From NCBI GenBank assembly GCA_963971305.1, contig OZ020303.1, forward strand, positions 60,078,867 through 60,142,866: 64,000 nt of DNA. The letters run 5' to 3'. Below, in pieces: positions 23,101 through 38,100 of this stretch (positions are counted from its first letter, which is position 1; every line of letters begins with the position of its first letter). The notes beneath the pieces are model-generated. The model saw only the letters and a list, made by a program, of their open reading frames with translations. It had not been told where the DNA came from and did no database searches. The position numbers and the translations under genes are program-made. The DNA comes from Arcuatula senhousia (lineage: Eukaryota; Mollusca; Bivalvia; Mytilida; Mytilidae).

Positions 23101-26100
23101 TGTTTCACTCAACAAATTTGCAGTATACACCATGCACTCCTAGACAAATATGGATTTTCTGCAGAAAAGTGCAGATGTTGGTTTGTCAAAGAGCTTTGTT
23201 TTGTCTTCCTATAGCGGATTTGACACACTGAATTGGAAATTGGCAGCACGACGGGTGAGCAAGGCAGGAAACGCATACACTTCCTGACCACTGGAGTTTT
23301 TGTTGGGTTTTAATATATTAGGGTTTTTATGTTTTGTATTTCCTCGTGCTGTTCTTGTTCATGTTTACCAGTTTTGTCGTTGCCCTTTTGGACTTTTGAC
23401 TCTAGAATGCTCCATTGGTGCCTCTGCTTCTTTCGTAAATGGGGCATTAAGAAAACCTTAAAACAGTACATGTATTAAAAATGCAATATATTTAGTTTAA
23501 AAGCTGTGTATCATAAAGAAGGAAAAAAAGTGTTTCATTGAAAAGAAAGGAATAGAATTTAAGTACTGATACTTAAATTCGTTTATCGCAGAGGCCGTTG
23601 TTGTGCTTTGTAGGTTAAATTATAGAATTTGTGGTTGTTAGTTGAAACAATACTAGTTCCGGTTATTATTAGAATTTCAGTTTCATGAACACATCGACAA
23701 GTCCGAAAATTTATTGTAATCTACATGGAGAATCGATCTAAATTCTGAAGGAAAGTATTTAAATATTAAGAATTGATGTCAGTCTTTCATTCTAACATAA
23801 TTTGAAAAATTGATGGAACGATTCCATTTGGATTTTCACCTTTGATTCAAGCAAATCTAGGTGTTTGTGAAATGATAAACATCACGAAATCACGCTTCAA
23901 TAACATTGTTTCATACGCACACATTTTATACACAATAACAGATTATAAAGATTTGGGACAAGGAATTGTGTTTATTTAAGCATCAATGGTTATGAATATG
24001 AATTACACACAAGCCAAGGTGACCCTGCTGCACTCTTAGGCGGCAAGTTTTACGTGACTAACATGCACATGTACAAGAGCTACATTTGTTGTTCATATAT
24101 AATAACACTATGATTTGAGTAGTCAAACTCTTGTCTACGAATGTTTACGCTTTATGATTACATTTCTTCCATTATTCGGTCGCAGTAATTAAAAAAAAAA
24201 AGAAGAAATATTTATGATTAATTGTATGTATTTTATATTTATGGGAAATAATAGTCTTGTAGCCTTGAAGGAGCCAATTGTCAGTTGCAGAGGTAAGGTC
24301 CTGTTAATAGAAAATGTTCTAAAGCTAGATGACAGCTTATTTGGTCCAAACAGCTGAAAGGGGCAGGAGGTCTAGCTACCCTAGTTTTATTTTGTCACCT
24401 CACACACACAGACACAGAACTACCAAAAGAAGGACATTTTAGAAGGTAATGTGTTGAATGAATTCCTGGATTATAATAAATCCTTGTAATTAAACAAAAC
24501 AAAAAAAAATCCTTTAATTTCCATCAGTCATAACCATGAAAACAGGAAACTCATACAAAGTTAGTATGCACTTGCACAACATACACCAATATAAAACATT
24601 AACAGGCCTCAGGGCGAGGCACAACTGGTATTAGCAAATTTACATATCAAAAAGCAAATTTATTTTTAAACCTCAATTAGGAATGTCATTTGTCGAAATT
24701 AAGGCATGTGCAATTTTATTATAATTATTGAAGGGTTGCATCAGTAACAAAATTTCATTAAAATATCAATTAATGTGATAATAAATAAATCTGAATTGTC
24801 ATTTTCATAATAATCCAATTTGCATTTTTCATTCCTATTTCAATTGTCGTCATAAAGGTATGTATGGTTATATAATTTTATGTCTGTTAAGTGAAGTGTT
24901 ACTTAGCACACTGTCTGTGAACTCATAACTAGTGCTTTGCTCAGCATATGAAGGGATCACAGACACTACTCAATGCTCTTTTCTTCAACAAATCACACAC
25001 TGATTGATTCTCTGATAGTTAAGGGCTTGGTGATTGAGTACTCGGTCTGTTCTGTTAGGGGTTATGCATTCTTTTAAATTATGCATGTTGTCTTTTAATT
25101 TTTTGAACAAGCAAGTCAATTAAATCAGTTATTTCACATACTTGTACAAATGATATCAAATTAAGATTTCAAGCCAAGGGTAATAGTATCTTACTTAAAT
25201 GCTAAATTTCTAGATACAAGTACATGTACATGTATATTGGCATATATATACATGTATGAGCCAGTTAAAAGACAAGATATATTTGTTATATTCTACGCTT
25301 TGGTTTTCTGGTTTTGTTTTTCATTCTGAGTTTCAGCTACACTAATTGTTGCCAGTTGGAGTTGAAATAAGGGACAGTCTGGATCGGTAAGCCTTGTACT
25401 CAAGTCAGGAAGTAAAGTTAAAGAGGCAAAAGGTAATGCAATCACATGGAACTGGAAAAATATAGAAACCAAATCAAACAAACTTAATGGTAAAAGATCC
25501 TAACTGAAAAACTTTATGGTTAAGGTTGTATTAAAAAGATCCTTTAAAGATTATTATCAAATAGCAACTCAAATCATAATGATCTAAGGCATACATAAAA
25601 AAAAGGGGGGGTTCTATATATAGTTAAATCAAATTTGTAAATAGAGGTTTTACATAGGAAAGGCCATCACATTGCACAAAATAGCTCAGTTATATCATTT
25701 AACATGTCTTCTTCATTTCGAAAATTTAGATCTGATATTGAAAGGAACCTATAATATTTTAGATCTGAAATTGAACAGAAAACTAAATTAGTAATATTAT
25801 TTTTTATAGAATTTTCACTGATATCGGAGAAGAAGCTAAACTTAATTTATACATGTATGGTAGATATTTCAGATCTTAAAATATTCTGAAGAAGAAACTA
25901 GACAAATGTAGTAATGTTATACTTAATTTAAATATTTCATATTAAGCAACTTTAAATGTTTTACACATGTGATGCCCAAGTTGACATATTTATCTATCTA
26001 TCAATCTGAAGTTGTGGTTGCCATAAGTTGTGGTAACCAAATTATTAAATAGGAAGCTAAATTAATGGGTTTTTTTTGTTTTTTATTTTTTTATATTTCT

Positions 26101-29100
26101 AATCTAAATTTGAAGATGGAAATTAAATATTGATATATTTATTTTCATTATATCGATTCTGATATTGAAACAAGAACTAAATTTATGTTTAACTCAATTT
26201 CAACATATCATATTTGTGGTTGAAGGAGAAACAAAAACTAATTAATGTAATAGTTAATTAGATGTTTCAAATGAAGTTACATGTACTTTATAATGTTTTA
26301 CACCTGTGATGCCCACGGTGAAATAATCTATCTATCTATCTATCTACCTACCTACTGATATACCTTATCTTAAGTTGTGGTTGCCATAATCTGAGGTAGC
26401 CAAATTATTGAAGGATAAAGATAAACTCATATTATATTAAAATTAGATAATTTGAAGGAGAAACAAAAACTAATTAATGTAATAGTTAATTAGATGTTTC
26501 AAATGAAGTTACATGTACTTTATAATGTTTTACACCTGTGATGCCCACGGTGAAATAATCTATCTATCTTCAGATATACCTTATCTTAAGTTGTGGTTGC
26601 CATAAACTGAGGTAGCCAAATTATTGAAGGATAAAGATAAACTCATATTATATTAAAATTAGATAATTCAAATAAAGAAGATAGCTAACACTAACTAGAT
26701 ATTTAATTTACAGATTTCAAATTTGGTCAAGAGACGGAAGCCAAATTATGTTATATGGAATTAAGCTATGCCACAGTTGAAATGAAGGGGAAGCATAACT
26801 TATACTTGTTTTACATATTTCAGATTTGATCATGCAGTAAACCACACTAATGTTTTAATATCAATGATTTATTTCAGGTTTGATTTTGAAGAATGAAACC
26901 AAACAAATTACATTTAGTTCAAATATCAAATATGAATTTAAAGTAAAGTTTAATAGTGTTTTATTTATTTTAAAACAGGGTGGGAAATATGCTGAAAGTA
27001 AACAGCTCTGAATTAAAATTCTATCTGTTTTTATTTATAGCCAGTCAAATTTTCATGAATTTTAGCCAGCCCTGTCCAAAAGTTACCCATCGTGGGCTGG
27101 CACACAAGCTAATACCAACTCGGTTTTGAAATTTAACATAATATATCATGTATATATTGCAATTGTTTCAGATCTTATATTGAAACAAACTTGTGTTCTA
27201 TATTTAATTTAAGATTGATAGCATCTATGAATGTTTTACCTTTCTGTCTTAGTATTGTATTTTACTATCTAAGAATTTACTTCATTTCAGGTTTTGGTTG
27301 CCATAGAAGAAATTTAACTTTTTCATGGCTGTTTCAGATACTTAAGATTTGAAATGAAGAGGGATTCAAAATTAAGTTCTATTCAATTTTAGATATTTCG
27401 AATCTGGTATTGAAAGAAGCTAAACTAATCTTATTTAATATAAGTCATACTTACATATTTGAATTTTATTTAAATGCTGAATAATGTTAAAGTCATAAGT
27501 GTTAGGTACAAAATTATGATTCATTTCAGCTGAAACGAGTTTGATAAGAAAAGAAGAGGGTTAGCACACGCACACAAACTCACACACCGGTATATTTGGT
27601 TTGTCCTTTCAATTACAATTTTATGCAGCTAATTACAAATTGCCAAGCTACCATTCTCAATAATGTGTTGTAATTTGTACACAGATCATGACATCCATGG
27701 CCAAATACAATGATAGACCTTAACTGGGTACATATTGTTGTAGGACAATTCTGGGCATTAGCAATCACTCAATTTGTATTGTTTTTCAAATTTAGCAGCC
27801 AGTTAATTGATTCTGGGCATTAGCAATCACACATTTGTATTGTTTTTTCAAATTTAGCAGCCAGCATTAATTGATGTCACACACAATCACATTTCTACCA
27901 TGTATGTTATGCATTTATTAATGTGTAACCAAATATTACAGTCTGTTCATGCACATAATATTTTTACATGTTTACACTAAATTAAAAACATTGGGATTTT
28001 CAAGTTGTTCCTCATGATAAAAACACATACACATAAACAAACACTAACACTAAGTAAGTACTGTTCCAGATATATGCTAAAACTCAATCCATGTATATCT
28101 TTAAATGAAGGATCTGTGAATAATTAATTTTATCTAAGTATTGTTTTCCTCACAAATAAGACAGTTTTTGTAGCATTAACAAACTAATTGTATTTACATA
28201 ATGTATGTAAGTAAGCCCTTGTCTAGTTAATTTGACATACACATGCATGCAAGTTAATCCTTGTGTAATACCTTTTGAAAAAGGTTTTCATATGGAGTAA
28301 GTGATATCTTTTTATGATCTCTGATTCAAGACCGGGGTAAATAGTCAAATAAATTTTAGAGGGGCATTAATGTTACACATATTTGGCCGGCAGCTTCTGC
28401 AGCGAACCCCCATTTTATGGCGGTTGTCTGGGCTATGCCCAGCCAATTTGGCGATTTTCGCTGCTTAAGTTTCAATTTCTTAGTTTTCATAGAAATACTT
28501 GACTTCTGTTACTAACAGTCAAGCATTTATAAATTATTTACACCTGTGATACCCACGGTGAAATAATATCTTAACCATTTAAGTCCCATAATTTGTGGTA
28601 ACCAATTTATATATTTGAACAATTTAAAGTTTTTGTAAATATACATATCTATATACATATATGCATGTAATTATTTATTTCATAATACAGCTGCAGCCAA
28701 ATACGCCAATACCTTATTATCTAGTTTTCATTTAATTCATATGGCCTTTATGAGATAATAGAATTTAAGTACTGATACTTAATTTCGTTTATTGCAGAGG
28801 CCGTTGTTGTGCTTTGTAGGTTAAATTATAGAATTTGTGGTTGTTAGTTGAAACAATACTAGTTCCGGTTATTATTAGAATTTCAGTTTCATGAACACAT
28901 CGACAAGTCCGAAAATTTATCCCATCCCAACTCCCTCCCTCTATAAAGTTCAGATACTGCTGTTTGTTCTCATTTTACTTTTCAGCTTCCTAGTTCCATA
29001 TAAAGTGCGAATGTTTGATATGACTGGTGATACTGCTGATGAAGATGATGCTGATCTAGATGTGGTTGATTCTGAGCATAAGGATACAATTGAACATTCA

Positions 29101-32100
29101 TCAACAGAAAACTTTTAAAAAATTGTGTTTGATGTTTTTTTTTTTCTTTCTTGTGTTAAATTGTCTTTGGCGATTTTCGCTGCTTAAGTTTCAATTTCTT
29201 AGTTTTCATAGAAATACTTGACTTCTGTTACTAACAGTTAAGCATTTATAAATTATTTACACCTGTGATACCCACGGTGAAATAATATCTTAACCATTTA
29301 AGTCCCATAATTTGTGGTAACCAATTTATATATTTGAACAATTTAAAGTTTTTGTAAATATACATATCTATATACATATATGCATGTAATTATTTATTTC
29401 ATAATACAGCTGCGGCCAAATACGCCAATACCTTATTATCTAGTTTTCATTTAATTCATATGGCCTTTATGAGATAATAAAATTACAAGTTACTTATTGG
29501 TTTCACTTTAGCCATACACTGTACATTCACTCAATATTTCTTATACCTTTCTCCTACATCTTCAGGAAGATCATCCACATGGAAATATGTAATAGTCTGT
29601 AACTGACTGTCTTTGTCTATTAAAGCCATACCCTGTAGACATAGATTTAAATTCAGCTTAAAAAGTAATGAGATATGGAATAAAAATACACGACAAAACT
29701 TAAATAATGTAAATGGCAATTTAAAAATCCACAATGGAAAACAGCCAGCAGCCATCAACATGACCAGTGGCTGCTTCCCGCCGATTTGCGATTGCCAAAA
29801 GATAAAAATAAAATGCATACAGTTCAAAGCCAATCCTGAAAATGTCGAAGAAAGACCCCCTTATGGACATAAAATACAAAGACAATGATTATGAGTAGTC
29901 TTAAAGGTAATCACTCACTTTGTATCAAATGATTGTAAGCGTTTAACACGCTTTTTGATGCATAGGGATGTCAGTTTTAATGATGAAGAAAACCAGAGTA
30001 CTACTGACCTTGATCAAATATGACGACTCGATTCTGTAAATCACAAAGCAGAACTATACCACCATAATTGGTAGTGGACTAAAAGATTGATAGTGTGGTA
30101 TTCAAACTGATGCCTGAAACCATTTGGTCATCCCTATTGCCAAAACCATGAATTAAGTGAAAGTATTGTTATATATGAAATATACCAGCTGAAATATCTG
30201 TCTTCCATGGAAGAGGTACATGTATGTCGCCTTTGTCTTAAAATATACTGTAAACTAAAAGTAGATGAGTTCTAAGTATAAAATTGCTTTACACCATTAA
30301 GCACTATAGGAGTAAGCTACATGCCAAATATCCAGAGGCTGTGGCATGCATTTCCAGAGAAACTGTAACGGAAATTTTCATGACACCGAAGGACGACGCA
30401 AGAGAACAATGTCAAAGTGACTGCTATATGTGACATAATGAACAGTACAATTTTTTTTTCAAAAGTAAATATATTTAACTATAACTCTCTACACACTAGA
30501 AAGATTGTTATTATGTCTCTATTACCTCTAACTGGTAGTCCATTGTCTTCATGTTTGATGGTACTGTTTGCTGCCATGTGTTGGTAAAATCTTGATAGCT
30601 AAACTAAAGGTAGAAAATGTGTTTATGGTTACCGTGGTAACATGAAAAAGTGTCAAAGAGCTATAAAACTGATGATAAATCTTATGTTTGTCAGTTAGAA
30701 TGTAAACCTGTTATGGGATGGACAGAAGGACAAAAGAACAAAACACTAAAAAAATGTACTCTTTCATAGGCAGGGCACAAAATGTATAGCTATTTTAATT
30801 GCATCATGATTCAATGTTATTTTGATTTTATGTTGTCATAGTTAGAATAACTAGCCTGAGGCCAGTCAAAATCTGGTAACCTTTGTGCATTTCAAAGGTC
30901 ATGATGTTTAGGACTTTTAAAATGCTTAATACACTATAAACTTTAAATCTAATAACTGCACAAAATTCATGTCTTGTATCAAAGAAATCTTTCAAAATCA
31001 AAAAAGGCCAGATCTTGTTAAGTAGGAAGAAGGTGAGCACAATATGAGACCCCACCCTAATGCTATATACAAAATATGAAGCGGCTGTGATCAGTAGTTG
31101 TTGAGAAAACTGTTATGAAAATTTCTTCCCCGCCCGCCATTCACCATTATTTAACCTGGATTTTTCATGAAATTGGTGAAATTCGACCAAAAATATAATT
31201 TACAAATCTCTACCTTGCCCTTTGAGTATCTTAAAATCTGTTCTGCAAAAAACCTGCATACTTTGTCTTCATTCAGGTAATAAAAATCTGTGTCTGAAAA
31301 GAAATACTAATATTGGTACAATTTCGGAATGTGTCATGGGACAAAACTTGCATTTCAATAGGATGAAAAAAACACAAAATGAAAACATGATTCTGCTCAA
31401 AGGAATTGGATTATAAACGATAAAGAGATGTGGAATTAGTGTACGCGACACAACAAACATTAAAGAAACAGCAATTTAAAAAATCACAATGGAAAACAGC
31501 CAGCAGTCTTCAACATGACCAAAGGTCAACTTCAATTTGGCATACTTGTGTATTTTTTGTAATCTATGTTTATGTTAATGATTGCAATGTTCTCTCAAGG
31601 CCCTTTTAGCATCCTGGAAATGTAATGCTATCTGATATCCTCTTTTATATATTTCATAAGAAATGAGATGCTATAATTTCAAACCAAAAGATGCTAATGT
31701 GAAAACTGAAAATACCAGGATGCTATTAAAAATTGCTGGGGAGGATATCAAATCAGTATTCAATTATTTTTTCTGTTGTCTATTTCTTTGTGCTATTCTT
31801 GTTTGTGTTTACTGGTTTTGTCTTTGCCTTTTCAGAGTTTTGACATTTTGATATCCAACTGGTACCTCAGCTTCCTTCCTGTCCCAGATTACATTATTGG
31901 CCTTTTAAGCTTTACCTCTGAAAAGACTTTTATTACACATATCAGACAGTTTTTATTTGAAATTTGGCATTTTGTTATTGATTGTCCTCAAAGCTGAGTT
32001 AATTAAATTTCAAGAAAAAAGAATACTATAGAAATATAATACCTATTTCCATTCTGTCATCATCCTCATCAGTAGGTGCAGACTTTGATTTGTCTGCATA

Positions 32101-35100
32101 GCTCTTTAAAACATGGTCAATCACTTCTCTGAAAATAAGGTTTTGAAATACATGTAGTTAAATACATTTAACTTTCAAAAAAATTTCATCTTGCCAAATA
32201 AAACAAACAAGAAAATGTTCCAAAAAACATAATGCCCTCATCTTGCAACATTCATACATATGATTCTCCCGCCAGGAGACAAAATCTCCCGACTTTTTAA
32301 CCCATCTCCCGTTCTCCCGACTTTTTGTGGAATCTCCCGCTTTTTCAAGACTTGACAAAATCATATTTTATTGTTCAATAATCATGATAGTAAAACATTT
32401 CCAGTGATTTAGGGGTTTGTCAATTAGTCAGACATTAATTTCACAGGTAAAAGGTGTTAATTAAAGGTTTATTGCCATAATTGTATAAACAGTTGGAGAT
32501 AAATTAGTGAAGCCAGGTGTATTTGGCACACACTAGTGCCCCCAATCAACACTGAAATGTAATTTTAAAGAGCCTTGAACATCTCCCGCCTTTTAGTCCA
32601 ATCTCCAGCTAGAAAAATCAAAATCTCCAGCTTTGTCATGATGGTTCTGTCACATGTATGAACATTTGGGATGGACGGATGGACGAACAATCCCCAACAC
32701 TATTTGCTCCTTACTTTCGTAGATTGGGCATAAAAAGTAACATTTTTGAAAGAGATAATTAAGCATTCTGCTTTAACCAGGTGGGCACACTGAACTCTAC
32801 TTCCAAACAAAAGTAAATCTCATTGATACAGAGAGTATTAGACCTTCTTCAACTTTGTTCATAATAGATATACCACCCAATGATTCTGCAGAATATCAAA
32901 ATAGAAATTAACTGTTCATAATAGATATACCACCCAATGATTCTGCAGAATATCAAAACAGAAATTAAATAGTCATGAAATAAATTTGATTTTCATTATT
33001 GAATTTAAACTCTTTTTTTTTGTAAATCTAGATGTTGATCAATTAAGCAGAAAAAAAATAAAGCATTTATTTAATGTATAGGTTAGAGGAAGGGACCTTT
33101 TTATTTTACCCCACAAGGCATTTAAATTAAAACAAGACATTCCTTAATTAAATTGATATTAATCAGATTGAATAATTAGTAACAACTAGACTTTCAATAT
33201 TGGCATCCCCCACTACCCAATACATTCCTTTCTGGAATGCACTAGACTTTCAATATTGGCCTCCCCCACTACCCAATACATTCCTTTCTGGGATGCCCTT
33301 ATAATATTACCTAGGAAATAGCTCTGTTAGTGTTTGCATGCACTCTTCATACGGTATACCAGCTTTAAACCAATCATTTTCATCACACAGCTGAATGATA
33401 TGGCTTAATACCAGAGACAGAAACTGAAAATCTAGTATACGCCAATGACCTGCAAATGAACAATCACAGTTTAAAAATCAGCAATACAAAAATGTTAAAA
33501 GGTTAAATATTTATGCATAACATCAAATCAGATTGGAAGTAAATTTTCATGTGGTTTAATGGTTGCTGAATGGGGTTATGTTGTTATGTGTGTGTGTTTA
33601 ATGTTGTTGTGTGGTTTGTTTTGTTATGATGATTTTTTGTCCACCGGTTTTGTCTTTGTCTTTACGGTTTTATGATATTGATTACCCCTTTGCTTCTTTT
33701 GTAGATTACACTTAATCTTTCAATATCTATATACATGTTACCTTGAATTTGGCATGCTTGTAGCTTCTTTAGAGCATTCTGTAATTCTGTAGTGCTTGCC
33801 TGTACCAAGTTTAACAGATCATCATAGGTATACTACAAAAACAAAATTTAAAACTTAATTTAGTTTTCTTTATATATTTCTTTAATGCAGACATGGCAGA
33901 TAAACTGAAAATTATAAAAGTCTGAAAAGTATTTTACAAGTGAAATTTATATTCTGACCGTGCAATAGAGAAGATTCAGACCATATCCATTAGCGACATT
34001 GTTCTGTCATTTTTCTACTTCATTTTCTGGTTCTATGGGCTACTGAATATCATTCAATTTACTCTGGTGAGGGGGGCATTGAAATTAAAAGAAACCTGTC
34101 TTCTTTAATGTTTAAAAGTTCTGAATTCTTTTTGTCTATAGCAGAAAATATCATAAATGTAACTATCTAGTTTCCTCAATGTGCAGAAGCAGAGGTACTA
34201 ATGGGGTATCCGAATGTCAAAAGTCCGAAAGGGCAGAGACAAAACCAGTAAACACCAACAAGAACGGGACAAAAACAGACAACATGTAAAACATGGAAAC
34301 ACAAAATACTGAATATCAATCAACAACACAAACTCCAGTCGAAACAAGAGTGAACTCAGGTGCTCCGGAAGAGTAAGCAGTTCCTGCTTGCTATAGCACA
34401 CCCGTCGCGTTGCTAATAGTCCATTCAGCGTGTCAAATCCGGTAAAGACAAAACAAAACCCTATGACAAACCAACATCTGCTCTCATCTGAGAGATCGAA
34501 ATCCCATATTTGTCTACAAGTGCATGATGTCTTCCGTAAAATTTCTTGAGTGAAGACAGCAACAGAGGAGCATCATAACCCTGTGTGAGCAATTTTTGCG
34601 TCAGACGTGTCGCTCTGCTAAGGAAATCGATGTAAGTCCTGCATGCTCTATCTAGAACTATCCTTTGCCCACTGCTGAACCTTTGATTTCCTGACATAAT
34701 GTCAATTCAGAATGTAATTTTTTGTCCTCTGCTTGCAAGAACAATTTCTGGACTTAATCTGAATATTGCATATTGTCCAATCTACATACTGTATAAGCAT
34801 TTATATTTGTGGGTATATAAATTAATTTTGAGGTTTAGAGCACAAAACTGAATTGGTGGGGACTAACTTTCTTTGAATATATATTTTGATATACTGTGGT
34901 TTCATTATTATTCTTGGGGTATCAATTTCGTGGCTTTTGTAGGTTGTCTTTATCCACAAAATTTATCGCACGTAGAGGAAATTTAACATTGATCTTTTTG
35001 CTGCAGACCTCTGAACCACAATTTGAGAATTCACAAACTAATTTGTTTTCCTCGAACCACAAATATTGGTACCCACAAAAATAAATGAATCCACAGTACA

Positions 35101-38100
35101 TTCTTTTTCTTACCCACAAAATCAACAAAATTAAATCACCCACAAATATTTCTGCTTCTACAATATATGTAAACTTATACCTTGAATAAAGCACTTTATC
35201 AGTTATCACAAAATTTTAATTTTTCTGTTTGTCACAAAGTCAGATACTGCAAATATTTTGCAGGACACATATAACTCTCGTATTATTTGTCAAAAATGAT
35301 GCCTGATATTGGTCATGTGGTGTAAAAGCATATACAACTGTCTGACTTAATGGCAGGTGTTAAGCAAGATATTGTGAATTGCTTTTACATTATCCTGCTT
35401 CATCAAAACCTACCCTTTTGCCCTGGTGATCTTCATCATCTTCACATTCTTTCCCACTAAACATATTCTCTTCTAATAGAGCCTTCAATTTCTTTAATCT
35501 AGGTTTACAATATCTTAATTCATAATAATTTCTCATTGTTGATGTCACCTATAAAAAGAAAATGTATGCAAGGATAAAATATATAATTGTTATAAGACAA
35601 TCTATGTTTTTCCTGAACATGTCCTGTAACTAAATAATAAATATGCATTTAAGAGGGCTTGATATTTTGGTCTTCAACCCTCTGTCCCACTTCCATTCCC
35701 CTTAATTACTGCCCCCTCTTATTAAGTCACCCCAGTTTTTCAAGTACATTTATTCCTTATGTCATTATGACAGTATTTACATCTTTATAAGACATGTAAG
35801 AAGTAAATTTGTTCATTGCCTGATGCATGTGTGTTATAATAAAGGTAATAACAAAATAACTGAACTTGGAGAATCAATCTCAAATGTCCATAAGACTAGA
35901 CAAAACAAGGAAGACATACCAGAAAAATTGAAGACCGCAATGGTCCTAACTTGGTAAAGGCATTTCAAAAGAAATGGTGGGTTAAACCAGGTTTTAAGGC
36001 GTGCCAAACCTCCCTCTTCCATAAGTGTCACAATGATCTCACATTTACTCCATGAAAAATCAATTAAAAACTGAAGGAACCCTGAATTTAACAAACAGAC
36101 TCTAATACATTCAATGCCCTGACATAAAAATATTCTATTTCTGACCTCTCTAATATTTAGTTCCTGTCCAAGACTTTCACTGATGAGATCTTGACCAGTC
36201 TGTAACTTGGGTATGATTAACATAGAATTTGAGATCTCAGCTTCCTTGATGTCATAAGTTCTATTTTTAGTACACAGAACTGCCATCTCATCCTTATCTC
36301 CTCTTATTACCAGTCTGAAATAATCAGCAAGTAAATTAATATTTTTACTGTAAACCAGGAAATTTTCCTGTAGCCTTTTTTTCACGGTTGGACAACTGAG
36401 TTTGAATTCCGTTATTATAGTTTTAAACTTGGTCTATAATGTTATTGTCCATTGACTACAATGAAAGACAAATATACTGGCGCCATTTTATTTTCGCACT
36501 AGCAATGTCAACACAAAATCGTTAAAGCAAACCTGCCGCAAAATTTTCCAGTTAACAATAGTTATAATTATTATAAAAACCATGACACAATGCCCCACCT
36601 CCCAATATCTTTTTTTTTTCTTAAACCTGAAGGTGAACCTGATATGGGAAAGATGGACAAACTGTCAGGTGAGACCCAAAACACTTCAGCCACTCTACTC
36701 ATCTAGGTGGGGCATGATAAAAATATACACCCAAATGAACAATTATGTGTATTTTTGAGGAATATTTTTTTTCATTTTCCACTGTTATCTAATTTTTAAG
36801 GATCCTATTTACTTTCAAGACATTTTTCAGGTGTTCTGGTTTTTATACTGTATGCATATGGCTGTCAGAGATTAGTTAATATTTCAACATGTATCTTATA
36901 TTATAAGAAAAGATAACTTGAATATTTAAACATCAAGAAATTAAATAACTCATAATTTAAACATACTCATCCCCAACTTTAATAGAATCCATGACGAAAC
37001 TATCGACTTCCAGAAGTTTAAATGCATCATTGTCCAGTTTTTCTGAAAAGTATATACTCTGTATGGATGGTTTAACTTCAGATTTGTCTAACTTGGCATA
37101 TTCCATAACCAAGTTGATATCCTCCAATGATCTACCAAAATAAATGTACATGAGATATTAGTAATGTTATATGTTTGTTGGTTACATGTATACTGTAAAA
37201 GGGGAAATTTTCGCGAGGGGTTTATTTTCGCTTATTTCACGATCATAACAAATTCAAAAAATATCCCCTCGCGTTAATTACATTTAGAAGGACCTAATAT
37301 TCTGTGATCTAATAAAATGCAAAATTAAAACCTTGCGAATGCATTTTGGTACTGACATCGCAAAATCTAAACCACTCGAAATTATCCCCTTTTACAGTAT
37401 TTATTACAATGAAACATAATATTGATTTAAAAGTCAGTAATTTATAACGAGTACATATAATTTATAAAAAGAAAGTCTGAAATAATTTACAATATTAAGA
37501 TGAACAATTAAATATTTCATAAAACTTGTCTTGAATATAATAGAAAAAAAAATAACTGTAAGTTTATGTTAGAAATTCTTTAAAGGTGAAACAAATCAAA
37601 ACAGATTTCAATATTTGTAATATAATAAAATATCCATGAAATTTATTTACAAATTTACGTAATAAATACATTGTACTTGTCATTACTGGAACTATCTACT
37701 ATAACATGTACAAGTATAAGATTAAGAACATTAATACACTAGCATGACTAAAAGCTATGAAAGTTCGTTTAAAAGATGTCGAGCCAGAATAATTTTTCAT
37801 TACATAAATTACATTACATGTAGGCAAACTGTAAAATCAGTTGGCTAATACATGCGGGCATACATGTACATGCAAGTAACTCTATAAAGTTTGTACATGT
37901 ATTTGCTCTTTTGGTAAAATTGTATGTTCATTGTACATGTACATATATAAAAAATGTACAAAAATTAATTCTATATTTTATAATTAGAATTCAAATTTAA
38001 TATGTCAATTCTTGAAGGCTTCAACATCTTTTAACTGCTAAATAATAAGCCAAAAGGGGTACAATTACACATGCAAGCTTAATAAATATACTGGTATATT

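Noticed and set aside
28449..29479. LTR retrotransposon
   Set aside because: Direct repeats lack TG...CA ends, primer-binding site, polypurine tract and gag/pol.
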